Of a stretch of 64,000 bases of DNA, positions 18,430-26,556 are shown in pieces (position 1 is the stretch's first letter; each line of letters opens with the position of its first letter). Both the position numbers and the translations under genes were made by a program. The DNA lies in NCBI RefSeq assembly GCF_014204895.1, contig NZ_JACHMF010000001.1, positions 5,580,001-5,644,000 of the forward strand, given 5' to 3'. The DNA comes from Paractinoplanes abujensis. Its GTDB lineage: Bacteria > Actinomycetota > Actinomycetes > Mycobacteriales > Micromonosporaceae. The notes below the pieces were generated by a model. It worked only from the letters and a program-made list of their open reading frames with translations. It was not told the DNA's origin and did not search any database.

Positions 18430-18482
18430 GACACCGGCCGGCGCGGAAAGGTTCCCGGAACCCTTTGCCGGCTGGTGGTGTC
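18430..18482. promoter_or_regulatory. Symmetric divergent ECF-type promoter pair
   Basis: The palindrome GTTCCCGGAAC at 18451-18461 supplies a GGAACC -35-like element on each strand. On the plus strand GGAACC (18457-18462) is followed after 17 bases by GTC (18480-18482). On the minus strand GGAACC (18455-18450) is also followed after exactly 17 bases by GTC (18432-18430). This is the usual architecture of ECF sigma promoters. Each predicted transcript start falls at or within a few bases of the start codon (ATG 18491; GTG 18423). Autoregulation by the sigma factor and shared control of the lipoprotein are inferred. Confidence 0.6.
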
Positions 18483-18490
18483 TGGATGGC

Positions 18491-19663
18491 ATGACCACAC
18501 GCCGCTCGTTCCTCGCCCTTTCCGGCGGAGCGCTCGCCGCCCTGGCCGGTTGCCGGTCACGTCAGGCCACCGCCGTCACGCCGGTTCCGGATGTGCTGCT
18601 GGCCGGCGCCCGCGACGGTGTCGTCCGGCTCGCGGGCGCCGCGTCGCAATCGTTCGGCGCCGGTTCGGTGCTGAGCCGGGACGGCGCGATCGCCTACGCG
18701 GTCGAGGGCGACCACCTGGTGCGGATCGACGCGGCGACCGGGGCATCCCTCCAGAAGCAGCCGATCGGGGGTGGATGGATGCCCCGGGTGGTCGCCGAAT
18801 CGGGCCAGGAGTGCGTGCTGGCCCCGGATCCAGCTGCCGACCCGCCACCCGGCCGGGCCATGTCGCCGCTGCTGGTGGCGGGGAAGAAGCTCACTCTGCC
18901 CGGTTGTGTCGAGCCGGACGCGTTCACGGCCGACGGCCAGGGACTTTTCGTGCTCGACTGGCTTCCGGCGAGCAAGCCCGACCACTACCGCGTGCGGCTG
19001 CTGAGCCTGGCCGACGGCCAGGTGTCGCCGCTGTTCACCCGGGACAAGCGACCCGTCCCGGAGGGCGCCGAGGAGCAGATGCGGGGCCGGGGACGACAGG
19101 CGGTGTATTCGCGGGCGCGGCAGACGCTCTACACGCTCTACACGCACCAGCCCGAGCATCAGCACACCCGTGATCTGCTCCACGGCACGCGCAGCCATGT
19201 GCACGCCTTCGTGCACGTGCTGCACCTGAGCGAGCAGTGGGCGTACTGCCTCGATCTGCCCGATCCGTTCGGGCAGGGGCCGGCCGAGGGGCACGCGCTG
19301 GCCGTCGACGGGCAGCGGATCGCGGTGCTGGACACGGCGTCGGGGTCGATCGCGTACGCCGGGGCCGAGTCCCTGGCGATCGAGCGGGTCGTCCGGATTC
19401 CGGCCGGGAAGGGCCGGGCCGGCCTCGTGTTCGGCGAGCACCTCTACGCGGCCGACGGCGCCACCGTGCACGTGCTCGACGGCAAGACGCCGGCCGCCAC
19501 GTGGACGCTGCCGGCGGCGGTCCGGGGCCTGCGGCTCAGCCCGGACGGGTCGCGGCTTTATGCGGGCGGCGACAACGAGGTGGTCTGGCTCGACGCCGCG
19601 TCGGGCTCGCTGCGGGGGCGAGTGCGCGTGGACGGACTGACCGACGTTCTTTCCGTTAAATGA
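18491..19663 (+). CDS. Exported lipoprotein with beta-propeller-like repeats
   Basis: 390 residues. The N terminus (TRRSFLALSGGALAALAGC) has a twin-Arg pair and a lipobox, so the protein is probably exported and lipid-anchored at Cys. The rest consists of repeated beta-strand blocks such as GSVLSRDGAIAYAVEGDHLV and RGLRLSPDGSRLYAGGDNEV, typical of YVTN/WD40-like propellers. No catalytic motif is seen. It is divergent from the ECF sigma gene and carries a matching promoter motif, so it is probably a member of that sigma regulon. The ATG at 18491 is used because the signal peptide begins there; an upstream extension lacks sense. Confidence 0.82.
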   Translation: MTTRRSFLALSGGALAALAGCRSRQATAVTPVPDVLLAGARDGVVRLAGAASQSFGAGSVLSRDGAIAYAVEGDHLVRIDAATGASLQKQPIGGGWMPRVVAESGQECVLAPDPAADPPPGRAMSPLLVAGKKLTLPGCVEPDAFTADGQGLFVLDWLPASKPDHYRVRLLSLADGQVSPLFTRDKRPVPEGAEEQMRGRGRQAVYSRARQTLYTLYTHQPEHQHTRDLLHGTRSHVHAFVHVLHLSEQWAYCLDLPDPFGQGPAEGHALAVDGQRIAVLDTASGSIAYAGAESLAIERVVRIPAGKGRAGLVFGEHLYAADGATVHVLDGKTPAATWTLPAAVRGLRLSPDGSRLYAGGDNEVVWLDAASGSLRGRVRVDGLTDVLSVK

Positions 19664-19707
19664 CCGAAACTTACGGTCAATGCATTCTCCATGTGGCTTC
19701 CGATAAG

Positions 19708-19760
19708 GCGAAAGTTTCCGGAACTAGGCGGTTGACTCACCTCGGGCACGCTCCCAAGAT
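19708..19760 (+). promoter_or_regulatory. Promoter and candidate operator of the deacetylase gene
   Basis: TTGACT at 19732-19737 and CAAGAT at 19755-19760, spaced by 17 bases, form a plausible housekeeping promoter with a leader of about 80 bases. Just upstream, GCGAAAGTTTCCGG (19708-19721) is an imperfect palindrome of the CGAAA-N-TTTCG kind seen before glycan-degradation genes in actinomycetes. A second related piece, CCGAAACTTACGG, begins near 19665. Carbohydrate-responsive control is inferred. Confidence 0.4.
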
Positions 19761-19843
19761 GGGGGAGCACAGTGACGTACGTCGATAGCGCGGCGGCTTC
19801 CACCGGTCGCCGCGCCTCCCCGACCACGACGAAGGTGATTCCT

Positions 19844-20830
19844 GTGATCAGAAGGTTCCGTCCCCTCCTCCTCACCGCCCTGGCCGCCGTCCTGGCCGGC
19901 GCGGGCACAGTCGCGCTCTCCACACCGGCGCAGGCGGCCAGCTGCCAGAACGGCTACGTCGGCCTGACCTACGACGACGGGCCCAACCCGAGCACCACCA
20001 CTCAGCTGCTGAACGCCTTGCGCAGCAACGGTTTGCGGGCCACGATGTTCAACACCGGGCAGAACGCGGCGGCCAACCCCGGGCTCGTCGCGGCCCAGGT
20101 CTCGGCGGGCATGTGGGTGGCCAACCACAGCTACACCCACCCGCACATGCTCAACTTGAGCCAGGGCGCCATGTCGGACGAGCTGTCGCGCACCCAGACG
20201 GCGATCCGTAACGGGGGCGGAGGAACCCCGACGATCTTCCGGCCGCCGTACGGGGAAACCAACGCGACCCTGCAGTCGGCCGCCTCGGCCCTGGGGCTGC
20301 GCACCGTGACCTGGGACGTCGACTCGCAGGACTGGAACGGCGCCAGCACCGCGCAGATCGTGCAGGCGGCCGCGCGGCTGACCAACGGGCAGCTCATCCT
20401 GATGCACGACAACTACCAGAGCACCATCGCGGCCGTCCCGCAGATCGCGGCCGGGCTGGCCCAGCGCGGCCTGTGCGCCGGCATGATCTCGTCGTCGACC
20501 GGCCGCGCCGTGGCCCCCTCGGGCGGCTCCAACCCGACCACTCCCCCGCCCACCGGCGGCGGATCCTGCACCACCACCTACACCGCCGGGCAGCAGTGGA
20601 GCGACCGGTTCAACGGCTCGGTGGCCGTGAGCGGCACGAACAACTGGATCGTCACGGTGACCCTGCGCTCGCCGCAGCGCGTGATCGCGACCTGGAACGC
20701 GTCGGTCAGCTACGACAGCACCGGACTGGTGATGACCGCACGCCCCAACGGGAACGGCAACACGTTCGGCCTCACGATCCAGCACGGCGGCAACTGGACG
20801 TGGCCGTCACTGAGCTGCCGTACGGCCTGA
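19844..20830 (+). CDS. Secreted polysaccharide deacetylase with C-terminal CBM2
   Basis: 328 residues. A signal peptide (about 1-32) precedes a NodB-type deacetylase domain. Its motifs are complete: TYDDGPN with catalytic Asp44 and metal Asp45, NHSYTH with metal ligands His95 and His99, RPPYG at 133-137, and LMHD with His188. A Thr/Pro/Gly linker leads to a cellulose/chitin-binding module 2 (about 228-328; WSDRFNGSVAVSG, TWPSLSC). It should remove acetyl groups from xylan or chitin outside the cell. GTG 19844 is chosen over the GTG at 19772 because GAAGG lies eight bases before it and the signal peptide begins directly after. Confidence 0.9.
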   Translation: MIRRFRPLLLTALAAVLAGAGTVALSTPAQAASCQNGYVGLTYDDGPNPSTTTQLLNALRSNGLRATMFNTGQNAAANPGLVAAQVSAGMWVANHSYTHPHMLNLSQGAMSDELSRTQTAIRNGGGGTPTIFRPPYGETNATLQSAASALGLRTVTWDVDSQDWNGASTAQIVQAAARLTNGQLILMHDNYQSTIAAVPQIAAGLAQRGLCAGMISSSTGRAVAPSGGSNPTTPPPTGGGSCTTTYTAGQQWSDRFNGSVAVSGTNNWIVTVTLRSPQRVIATWNASVSYDSTGLVMTARPNGNGNTFGLTIQHGGNWTWPSLSCRTA

Positions 20831-20841
20831 CGGTTATCGAT

Positions 20842-20883
20842 GCGCACGGGCGGGCTGGCAGTTGTTAGAGTCCGCCCGTGCGC
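20842..20883. repeat. 12-bp inverted repeat spanning the next start codon
   Basis: GCGCACGGGCGG (20842-20853) and CCGCCCGTGCGC (20872-20883) are perfect inverted arms separated by 18 bases. The right arm contains the GTG start of the next gene. It could act as a terminator for the deacetylase gene or as an operator. TTAGAGT just before the right arm looks like a -10 element, which would make the downstream mRNA leaderless. Confidence 0.5.
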
Positions 20884-21357
20884 CGTCTGCTGATCGCCGT
20901 CCTTGCCGCCTTCGCCCTGCTGGGCCCGAGCGGCTGCAGCCTTTTTCAGGACGAACAGAAGGACAACGAGGCGAAGAAGATCGAGAAGCTGCTGGGCGAG
21001 GACCCGGTGTTCTCCGTCTTCCTGCGCCCCGACGTCACCGCCGGGCAGAAGACCACCATCGAGAGCTACCTGGGCGGCCTCGACGGCATCAAGAGGGTGC
21101 AGTTCGAGACCCGGGCCGAGGCGTACGAGCGGTTCAAGGACCTGTGGTCCGACGACCCCGAGTTCGTCCGGTCGGTGAGCGAGGACGCGCTGCCCGAGAC
21201 GTACCGGGTGCACATGACCTCGGTCGACGCGGTGCGGAAGGTGCGCGACGGCACCGAGATGGCGAACATCAAGAATCTGCCCGGCGTGCAGGACACGGTC
21301 GTCGCGTGCCTGACCACCGACGAGTGCAGGGAACTGCTGAAGCAAGTCCCGAAGTGA
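20878..21357 (+). CDS. Lipoprotein resembling the FtsX extracellular domain
   Basis: 159 residues with a lipoprotein signal ending in LLGPSGCS. The mature part follows the pattern of the extracellular domain of the cell-division protein FtsX: VFLRPDVTAGQKTTIESYL, then RAEAYERFKDLWSDDPEFV and LPETYRVHM. In FtsX this loop recruits and activates peptidoglycan hydrolases. Here it stands alone, without the four permease helices and without an FtsE gene nearby. It may tether or sense a cell-wall enzyme (inference). The GTG start follows a -10-like TTAGAGT by seven bases, so translation may be leaderless. Confidence 0.72.
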   Translation: MRRLLIAVLAAFALLGPSGCSLFQDEQKDNEAKKIEKLLGEDPVFSVFLRPDVTAGQKTTIESYLGGLDGIKRVQFETRAEAYERFKDLWSDDPEFVRSVSEDALPETYRVHMTSVDAVRKVRDGTEMANIKNLPGVQDTVVACLTTDECRELLKQVPK

Positions 21358-21408
21358 TCTTCGGAGTGGCGGATCGGATTTTCGTTACCAAATCCGTACA
21401 TTAGCGAC

Positions 21409-21702
21409 ATGGCAACGAACTCACTCCGCGGCGTGCTGCTGCGGTCGTTGCCTGTTCTGCTCCTGCTGCTGACGCTGGGCCTGACCGCGCCGCAGACGAC
21501 AACACAGGTGCTCTCCTCCGCGGGCGTGGGCCACAGTGCCGCCGCCACGCCGGACTCCTTCGCCGACGACTCCACCGACGAGGTGGAAGAGGCGCTTTCC
21601 CGTACGCCGGACGGCCCCGTCGCCGACGTCGCCCGGGTTCTCACCGCGCAGCGCGCCGCCGGCGTCACCGGCTCCCGCGCCCCGCCGGTCGTTCTCGCCT
21701 GA
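21409..21702 (+). CDS. Small exported or membrane-anchored protein, unknown
   Basis: 97 residues: a short basic N terminus, one hydrophobic stretch (LLRSLPVLLLLLTLGLTA) serving as signal or anchor, then a polar, acidic tail (DSFADDSTDEVEEALSR). I recognise no family. High GC at third codon positions and a start 51 bases after the preceding stop support it as a real gene. TACATT at 21396-21401 may be a -10 element close to the ATG. Confidence 0.55.
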   Translation: MATNSLRGVLLRSLPVLLLLLTLGLTAPQTTTQVLSSAGVGHSAAATPDSFADDSTDEVEEALSRTPDGPVADVARVLTAQRAAGVTGSRAPPVVLA

Positions 21703-21806
21703 TCACGCGCTGACGGCCGGCCGGCCGTCCCGTGGTCGCCGCCCGCGCCGTCCCGCCGAAGTGGACCGCGCGCCTCCCCATCTCGACGCGGACAGGACAC
21801 CTGGCG

Positions 21807-22595
21807 ATGAACAACGTTGTTGCCGAAATGCTGCTGACCACCCCGGCCCCGGCCGCCATCTGGGCCACCCTGTGGATCCTCACCCTGCCCGCCGTGCTGG
21901 TGCTGGCCAACCCCGAGGCGATGCGCAACCCCGGCGAGGCGCTGCGGTCGCTGGCCCGGTTCCTGCGGCTGCCGGCCGGCCGGGGCGAGCGCAAGCGCGA
22001 GGCCGCGCTGGAGGCCCTGGCCGCCACCCAGTTCGCCGAGGAGGTGCGGGTCGCCGCCGACCGGGCCGCGCTGGCCGCCGAGCGGTGGCACGAGCGCTGG
22101 GAGGCGTCGACCGACGAGGTGACCGAGGCGTGGCAGGCCTGGCTCGACGCGGACGCCCGGCTGCGGGTGCGGCGGGCCGCGGCGGCGTTCGGCACGCCGT
22201 GGAGCGCGCAGACCCCGACCGAGTACGCGGCCCGCGAACGCTTCCTGCACAAGGCCGTGCGCACCGCGGCCGGCAACGGCTGGCTTCCGGCCGCCGCGGT
22301 CGCCGACGCCCTGGCCGGCCGGGCCGGCTGGGACGCCCGCCTGCACCCGCTGGACCAGGAACTCGTGGTCTTCCGGGCCGCCGCGGGCCACCTGCGCGAC
22401 CGCTACGAGCGGGCCGTGGCGGCCGAGAAGACCGCCCGCCACGACGCCACGCTGGCCCGCCGCACGAGCGACAGCCTGCGCCAGGAAGCCTGGATCGCGG
22501 CCGAGCGGGCCACCGGCCTGCGCCGCCTGGTGCCGGCCCGCCTGTCGATCACCGCGCCCGCGAGCGAGCCTGCGGTGGCCGCGGTCTGGCACTAG
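21807..22595 (+). CDS. Hypothetical protein, N-terminal membrane anchor and long helical part
   Basis: 262 residues from the ATG at 21807; GTG 21732 is an alternative start. An N-terminal hydrophobic segment (IWATLWILTLPAVLVLA) is followed by an Ala/Glu/Arg-rich region that is almost wholly alpha-helical and may be a coiled coil (EEVRVAADRAALAAERWHER). No catalytic motif is seen and I know no family for it. It lies in the same orientation as the small exported protein upstream and the VOC gene 10 bases downstream. Confidence 0.6.
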   Translation: MNNVVAEMLLTTPAPAAIWATLWILTLPAVLVLANPEAMRNPGEALRSLARFLRLPAGRGERKREAALEALAATQFAEEVRVAADRAALAAERWHERWEASTDEVTEAWQAWLDADARLRVRRAAAAFGTPWSAQTPTEYAARERFLHKAVRTAAGNGWLPAAAVADALAGRAGWDARLHPLDQELVVFRAAAGHLRDRYERAVAAEKTARHDATLARRTSDSLRQEAWIAAERATGLRRLVPARLSITAPASEPAVAAVWH

Positions 22596-22605
22596 GTTGC
22601 CGGGT

Positions 22606-22989
22606 ATGGCCACGCATTGGACGCTCGGCGGGGACGCTACTGATCCGCAGCGGCTGGCCGCCTTCTGGGCGCAGGCGCTGGGTTACGTGCCGGAGGACGG
22701 CTACGACGATCCCGACGGCGCCTCGATCGTCGACCCCGCGGGCCGCGGCCCGGCTGTCAGTTTCCTGCGCGTGCCCGAGGTCAAGACCACGAAAAACCGG
22801 TTCCACATCGACATCCGGGTGGCCGGCGAGCCGCCGTGGGACCCGGACGACCGCGCCCGCCTGATCCTGGCCAAGGTGGCCGAGCTGGTCACCGCGGGCG
22901 CGACCGAGATCCGCACCGAGCACTACGGCGACCAGCTGGGCCACGTGGTGATGCTCGACCCCGAGGGCAACGAGTTCTGCGTCGCCTAG
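22606..22989 (+). CDS. VOC-superfamily (glyoxalase-like) protein
   Basis: 127 residues, the size of one glyoxalase/bleomycin-resistance-like module pair. It starts THWTLGGDATDPQRLAAFW and ends with GHVVMLDPEGNEFCVA, the usual closing strand with a metal-ligand Glu. The substrate is unknown; similar proteins are common in actinobacteria. The ATG at 22606 fits the family start better than the TTG at 22597. Its TAG stop and that of the convergent protease gene share the palindrome CTAG. Confidence 0.85.
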   Translation: MATHWTLGGDATDPQRLAAFWAQALGYVPEDGYDDPDGASIVDPAGRGPAVSFLRVPEVKTTKNRFHIDIRVAGEPPWDPDDRARLILAKVAELVTAGATEIRTEHYGDQLGHVVMLDPEGNEFCVA

Positions 22990-23804
22990 GGCTTCGTCAG
23001 GAGGCAGCCCGACTTGGCGAGGTCGATCACGCGCGAGGCGTTCAGGCACGTTGTGAACCAATAAGTCTGCTGACCGTAGCTCTGCCCCTGGGAAACCGTG
23101 ATCGTGCCGTCAGCGGCGACCTCACAGGGGTTGTTGAGGGTGCAGCGCTCGCCGTCGTCGTTGCCGGTGTTGTTGATGCCGACGATCTGGCCGCTGGAGG
23201 CGCTGACGATCGGCGAGCCCGAGGTGCCGTGGATGGTGTCGCAGGCGGTGTCGTACCGGATCGAGTCCCGCCACGTCCAGTCGCCCTCGCGCAGCTGCGG
23301 GACGAACGCGTCGACCTTGCAGTTCCAGATCCGTTTCCAGTACGACGACGGGATCGCGATGCTCGTGCCCGCGGCCGGGCGGCTGCTCGCGATGGTCAGC
23401 GCGGTCGCCCCGTACCGGCTCTGCAGGGTGGCGAAGGTGCTGGTCAGGCGGTAGAGCGCGACGTCGGTACCGGTCATCGTGGCGTAGAGCACGCGGTCGG
23501 CGCGGACCGTGCCGAGCGACCCGCCGGTGCCGTTGAGCAGCGTGCCCGAGCGGGACGAGGTGCGGTTCTGCAGCACCTGGCCGTTGCTCAGGAAGCCGCC
23601 CTCGTAGCAGTGGCCGTTGGTCAGCATCATGGCCCGGTCGCTGCTCACCGAGGACGGGTAGCGCACCAGCGAGGCCGAGCAGTTGCTCAGCGCGATGGTG
23701 CCGGCGAGCGTGGTGGCCGCGACAGCGTGGGCCGGGGTGGCCACGAGACCGGTCATGCCGGCGATCGCGGCGGCCGCGGTGACGAGGAACCGTCGTACGC
23801 GCAT
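22986..23804 (-). CDS. Secreted trypsin-like serine protease (S1)
   Basis: 272 residues with a signal peptide (about 1-27, ending in PAHA) and a chymotrypsin-fold domain. The catalytic residues are His65 in MLTNGHC, Asp114 in TGTDVALYRL and Ser195 in HGTSGSPI. Several Cys residues could form disulfides. The ATG at 23804 has AGAAGGGA about eight bases upstream and begins the signal peptide; a longer frame up to 23861 has no such support. Its upstream region is shared with the gasdermin-like gene, divergently transcribed; whether the protease has any link to that cassette is unknown. Confidence 0.88.
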   Translation of the reverse strand: MRVRRFLVTAAAAIAGMTGLVATPAHAVAATTLAGTIALSNCSASLVRYPSSVSSDRAMMLTNGHCYEGGFLSNGQVLQNRTSSRSGTLLNGTGGSLGTVRADRVLYATMTGTDVALYRLTSTFATLQSRYGATALTIASSRPAAGTSIAIPSSYWKRIWNCKVDAFVPQLREGDWTWRDSIRYDTACDTIHGTSGSPIVSASSGQIVGINNTGNDDGERCTLNNPCEVAADGTITVSQGQSYGQQTYWFTTCLNASRVIDLAKSGCLLTKP

Positions 23805-23955
23805 GGGGGTTTCCCTTCTGGTAGACGCCCGCAGCCTGGCACCGCAAAAAATCGATGTCAATCAATAACATGGGGGTCATACCTACGGTCCGTTGTGCGG
23901 GTTGCCCGGGCGGGCCACGATGGACCTCCACCAGCCGTCGACGGGGAGCGCGATC

Positions 23956-24666
23956 ATGGGAACGGCCCGGAAGTTCAGCAAGGTCCTGCACTCCGAGCTC
24001 GACGTGCACGCGGCCTGGCTGCCCGTCACCAACACGTTCGCCCTGGGTGACTACGGCGTGGTCAGCGACGGCGTCTTCGTCAAGATGGGCAACATCGCCG
24101 AGTACGGCGTCACGTTCACGCCCGCGACGGGTGCGCCGACCAAGCTGCGCTTTCGGTCCGACGGCACGCGGGTCACCAAGTTTCTGGCCGGCGCCGAGGT
24201 GCCGAACATCCCGCAGGTCGACCTGGAAGCGTCGATCCGCATCGAGTTCTCCACAAAGGACTCGTTCTACGTCGACGCGCCGGTGCTGACGGTCGAGTCC
24301 ATGCAGGACGTGGCCGAAGTCGGTGCGGCGCTTCGCAAAGCCGAGGGCTGGCGCCGCAAGTACCGGGTGGTGTCTTCCACGTACGCGGCTCAGGGTTGCA
24401 CGATCATCTCGTCGCGCGAGGCCAACACCGCGTTCGAGCTCAACGCCACCGCGAACGTGTTGCACCTGCTCGAACTGGGTCAGGCGCAGGGCGGCATCAC
24501 GCTGTCCGGCGAACGGGCGGCCGGGCTCGAGGTGATCGGCGCGAGCGGGGTCGTGGGGTTGCGGCTGTTCAAGTTGCGCCGGCTCACCGGCAGCACCGAC
24601 GTGCTGCGCTCCGACTCTTTCGACATCGACTACGAGACCGAGGGTGACCTGGAGGACGACGTTTAG
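23956..24666 (+). CDS. Beta-rich protein with gasdermin-like layout, partner of the CHAT protease
   Basis: 236 residues; ATG 23956 has GGGGAG seven bases upstream. No family is certain. The order of elements recalls gasdermins: a short amphipathic N-terminal helix (FSKVLHSELDV), then LPVTNTFALGDYG, strands around ASIRIEFSTKDSFYVDAP (92-109), a helix VGAALRKAEG, a strand pair YRVVSSTYAAQGCTIISSRE (136-155), and a basic strand GLRLFKLRRL (201-210). It ends in an acidic tail (DSFDIDYETEGDLEDDV), which could be the short inhibitory peptide removed by a protease. Bacterial gasdermins are pore formers paired with caspase-like proteases, and a CHAT protease gene follows with no gap. The N-terminal Cys of known bacterial gasdermins is absent. 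Homology is a hypothesis. Confidence 0.5.
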   Translation: MGTARKFSKVLHSELDVHAAWLPVTNTFALGDYGVVSDGVFVKMGNIAEYGVTFTPATGAPTKLRFRSDGTRVTKFLAGAEVPNIPQVDLEASIRIEFSTKDSFYVDAPVLTVESMQDVAEVGAALRKAEGWRRKYRVVSSTYAAQGCTIISSREANTAFELNATANVLHLLELGQAQGGITLSGERAAGLEVIGASGVVGLRLFKLRRLTGSTDVLRSDSFDIDYETEGDLEDDV

Positions 24667-26556
24667 ATGCGCTCCGAGCTGATCGAGTTCTTCCGCTTCG
24701 ACGACCAGAACTCGGGCATGCTCCGGCGGGGCGACCGGTTCCTGCGGGCCCGCGGCAACGAGCCGGTCACCGAGGTGCGGATCCCGATCGGCCACGGCGA
24801 GTTCCTGCGCCGGCTCGACCACCTGCGCTACGCCGTCGAGCACGACGAGGGCCGCCGCGACGAATCCCTGCACCAGCTGTCCCGCGTGGTCAGCGAGGTG
24901 CTCGGGCCCTGGCCGGCCGAGACCGAGCCGGTGCAGATCGACCTGGTCACCAACGCCGCCGAGCTCAGCGCGCTGCCGTTCGAGCTGGCCGTCGGCGGAT
25001 CGCCCCTCGTGCTGACCAGGCGGGTGCGCACCGGCGCTCACGGCGAGCGGCACATCTGGTGGTCGAAGCCGCGGGTGCTGTTCGCCGCCGCGTCCCCGGC
25101 CGGCGCGGGCACGCCGGTGCCGCTGGAGGAACACCGGGCCGCGCTGCGCGACGCGCTCAAGCCGTGGAGCGAGCCGCTGCCGGTGCCCGGGCTGGCCGAC
25201 GCCGTCCGCGACAACCGCCGCATGCTGACCACGATCGACCGGGCCAGCCTGAGCCGGATCCGGGCCGCCGCCCGGGCTGCCACGGCCGAGGGCCGCCCCT
25301 ACACGCACCTGCACGTGCTGGCCCACGGCTGCGACGTCGGCGACAAGTTCGAGCCGGCCTTCGGGGTCGCGTTGTTCGACGACGACGACCGGAACATGGC
25401 CGCGGTGACGCCGGACATGCTGCGCGCGGTGATCCAGGAGATCGAGCCCGGCCCGGTCGTGGTGACGCTGGCGGTCTGCGACGGCGGCAACGAGTCGAAC
25501 AGCGTCACCGGCGGCGGCAGCCTGGCCCACGCGCTGCACGTGTCGGGGGTGCCGGTCGTGCTGGCCTCGCAGTTCCCGCTGACCTTCGCCGGGTCCACCA
25601 CGTTCGCCCGCAGCTTCTACGACCCCGTGCTGGCCGGGGCCGACGTGCGCGAGGCGCTGCACGAGACCCGCACCCGGCTGCACGGCCAAGGCGCCGAGAC
25701 CGCGCACGACTGGGCCAGCCTGGTCGCCTACGTGCAACTGCCCGAGGACTATCAGGACCGGCTCTACGAGGTGGCCATGCAGGCCGAGATGGCGTCGCTG
25801 CGTACGGCTCAGCTGTGGTCGGACCGCCTGGTCAACGAGGGCATCACCGACCCCGGGGCGTTCGACACGGTGGCCGGCCGGCTGGGCTCGCGGATCGCGT
25901 CGCTCCAGGGCTACGTCGAAGGCGCGGTCGCCGCGCCCGCCGAGGCGGCCCGGCTGGAGAACCTGGGCATCCTCGGCAGCGCCCAGAAGCGGTATGCGGA
26001 ACTGGCCTTCCAGCGGGCCCGCCTGGGCGAGACGGGCGACTGGGCGGCCACGGCCCGCGAACGGCTGACCGAGGCCCGCGAGTGGTATCTGCAGGGCTTC
26101 ACCCGCAACCTGTCCCACCACTGGCACGGCGTGCAGGCGTTGTCGCTGGAGGCCGCGCTGACCGGGCGCATCGAACGGGTCGGCCAGTGGTACGCCGCCC
26201 GCGAGGCCGCCGCGGCCGACGACGACGCGTGGGCGCCCGGGTCGCTGGCCGAGTTGCTGCTGCTGGCCCCGTTCGCGGGCCGCACCGGGGCCCTCGACGA
26301 GGCCGAGGAACAGCTGGCCGAGCTGGTGACGCGCACCCGCGCCCAATGGCCGGCCGACGACCCGTTCCCGGTCGACTCCACGATCCGCCAGTTCGGCCGC
26401 TACCTGCGCTGGTGGACGGCCGCGCACGGCTACTTCCCGGGCCCCCGCGGCGACCTGACCGCCGAGGCGGCGCGCCTGCTGGAACGGCTCAGGGCGCTGT
26501 CGGCACCGTCCAGTCGAGCACCGGAGTCCCCTGCAGGGCCAACGGAACGCACATGA
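24667..26556 (+). CDS. CHAT-domain caspase-like protease with helical repeats
   Basis: 629 residues. An N-terminal region of about 130 is followed by a CHAT (caspase/HetF-associated) peptidase domain at about 135-360. The catalytic dyad is complete: His220-Gly221 in HLHVLAHGCDVG and Cys271 in VVTLAVCDGGN. VPVVLASQFPLTFAG and AHDWASLVAYVQ are also typical. About 250 helical, TPR-like residues follow. The ATG begins directly after the stop of the gasdermin-like gene, so the two are one unit. CHAT proteases usually cleave a partner when triggered by infection or another signal. The last 20 or so residues run over the end of the decayed lactate permease gene on the other strand, so the original C terminus may have been shorter. 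Confidence 0.88.
   Translation: MRSELIEFFRFDDQNSGMLRRGDRFLRARGNEPVTEVRIPIGHGEFLRRLDHLRYAVEHDEGRRDESLHQLSRVVSEVLGPWPAETEPVQIDLVTNAAELSALPFELAVGGSPLVLTRRVRTGAHGERHIWWSKPRVLFAAASPAGAGTPVPLEEHRAALRDALKPWSEPLPVPGLADAVRDNRRMLTTIDRASLSRIRAAARAATAEGRPYTHLHVLAHGCDVGDKFEPAFGVALFDDDDRNMAAVTPDMLRAVIQEIEPGPVVVTLAVCDGGNESNSVTGGGSLAHALHVSGVPVVLASQFPLTFAGSTTFARSFYDPVLAGADVREALHETRTRLHGQGAETAHDWASLVAYVQLPEDYQDRLYEVAMQAEMASLRTAQLWSDRLVNEGITDPGAFDTVAGRLGSRIASLQGYVEGAVAAPAEAARLENLGILGSAQKRYAELAFQRARLGETGDWAATARERLTEAREWYLQGFTRNLSHHWHGVQALSLEAALTGRIERVGQWYAAREAAAADDDAWAPGSLAELLLLAPFAGRTGALDEAEEQLAELVTRTRAQWPADDPFPVDSTIRQFGRYLRWWTAAHGYFPGPRGDLTAEAARLLERLRALSAPSSRAPESPAGPTERT

Noticed and set aside
22986..22989. 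Convergent VOC and trypsin genes sharing the stop palindrome CTAG
   Set aside because: A curiosity of tight packing; no functional meaning can be argued.
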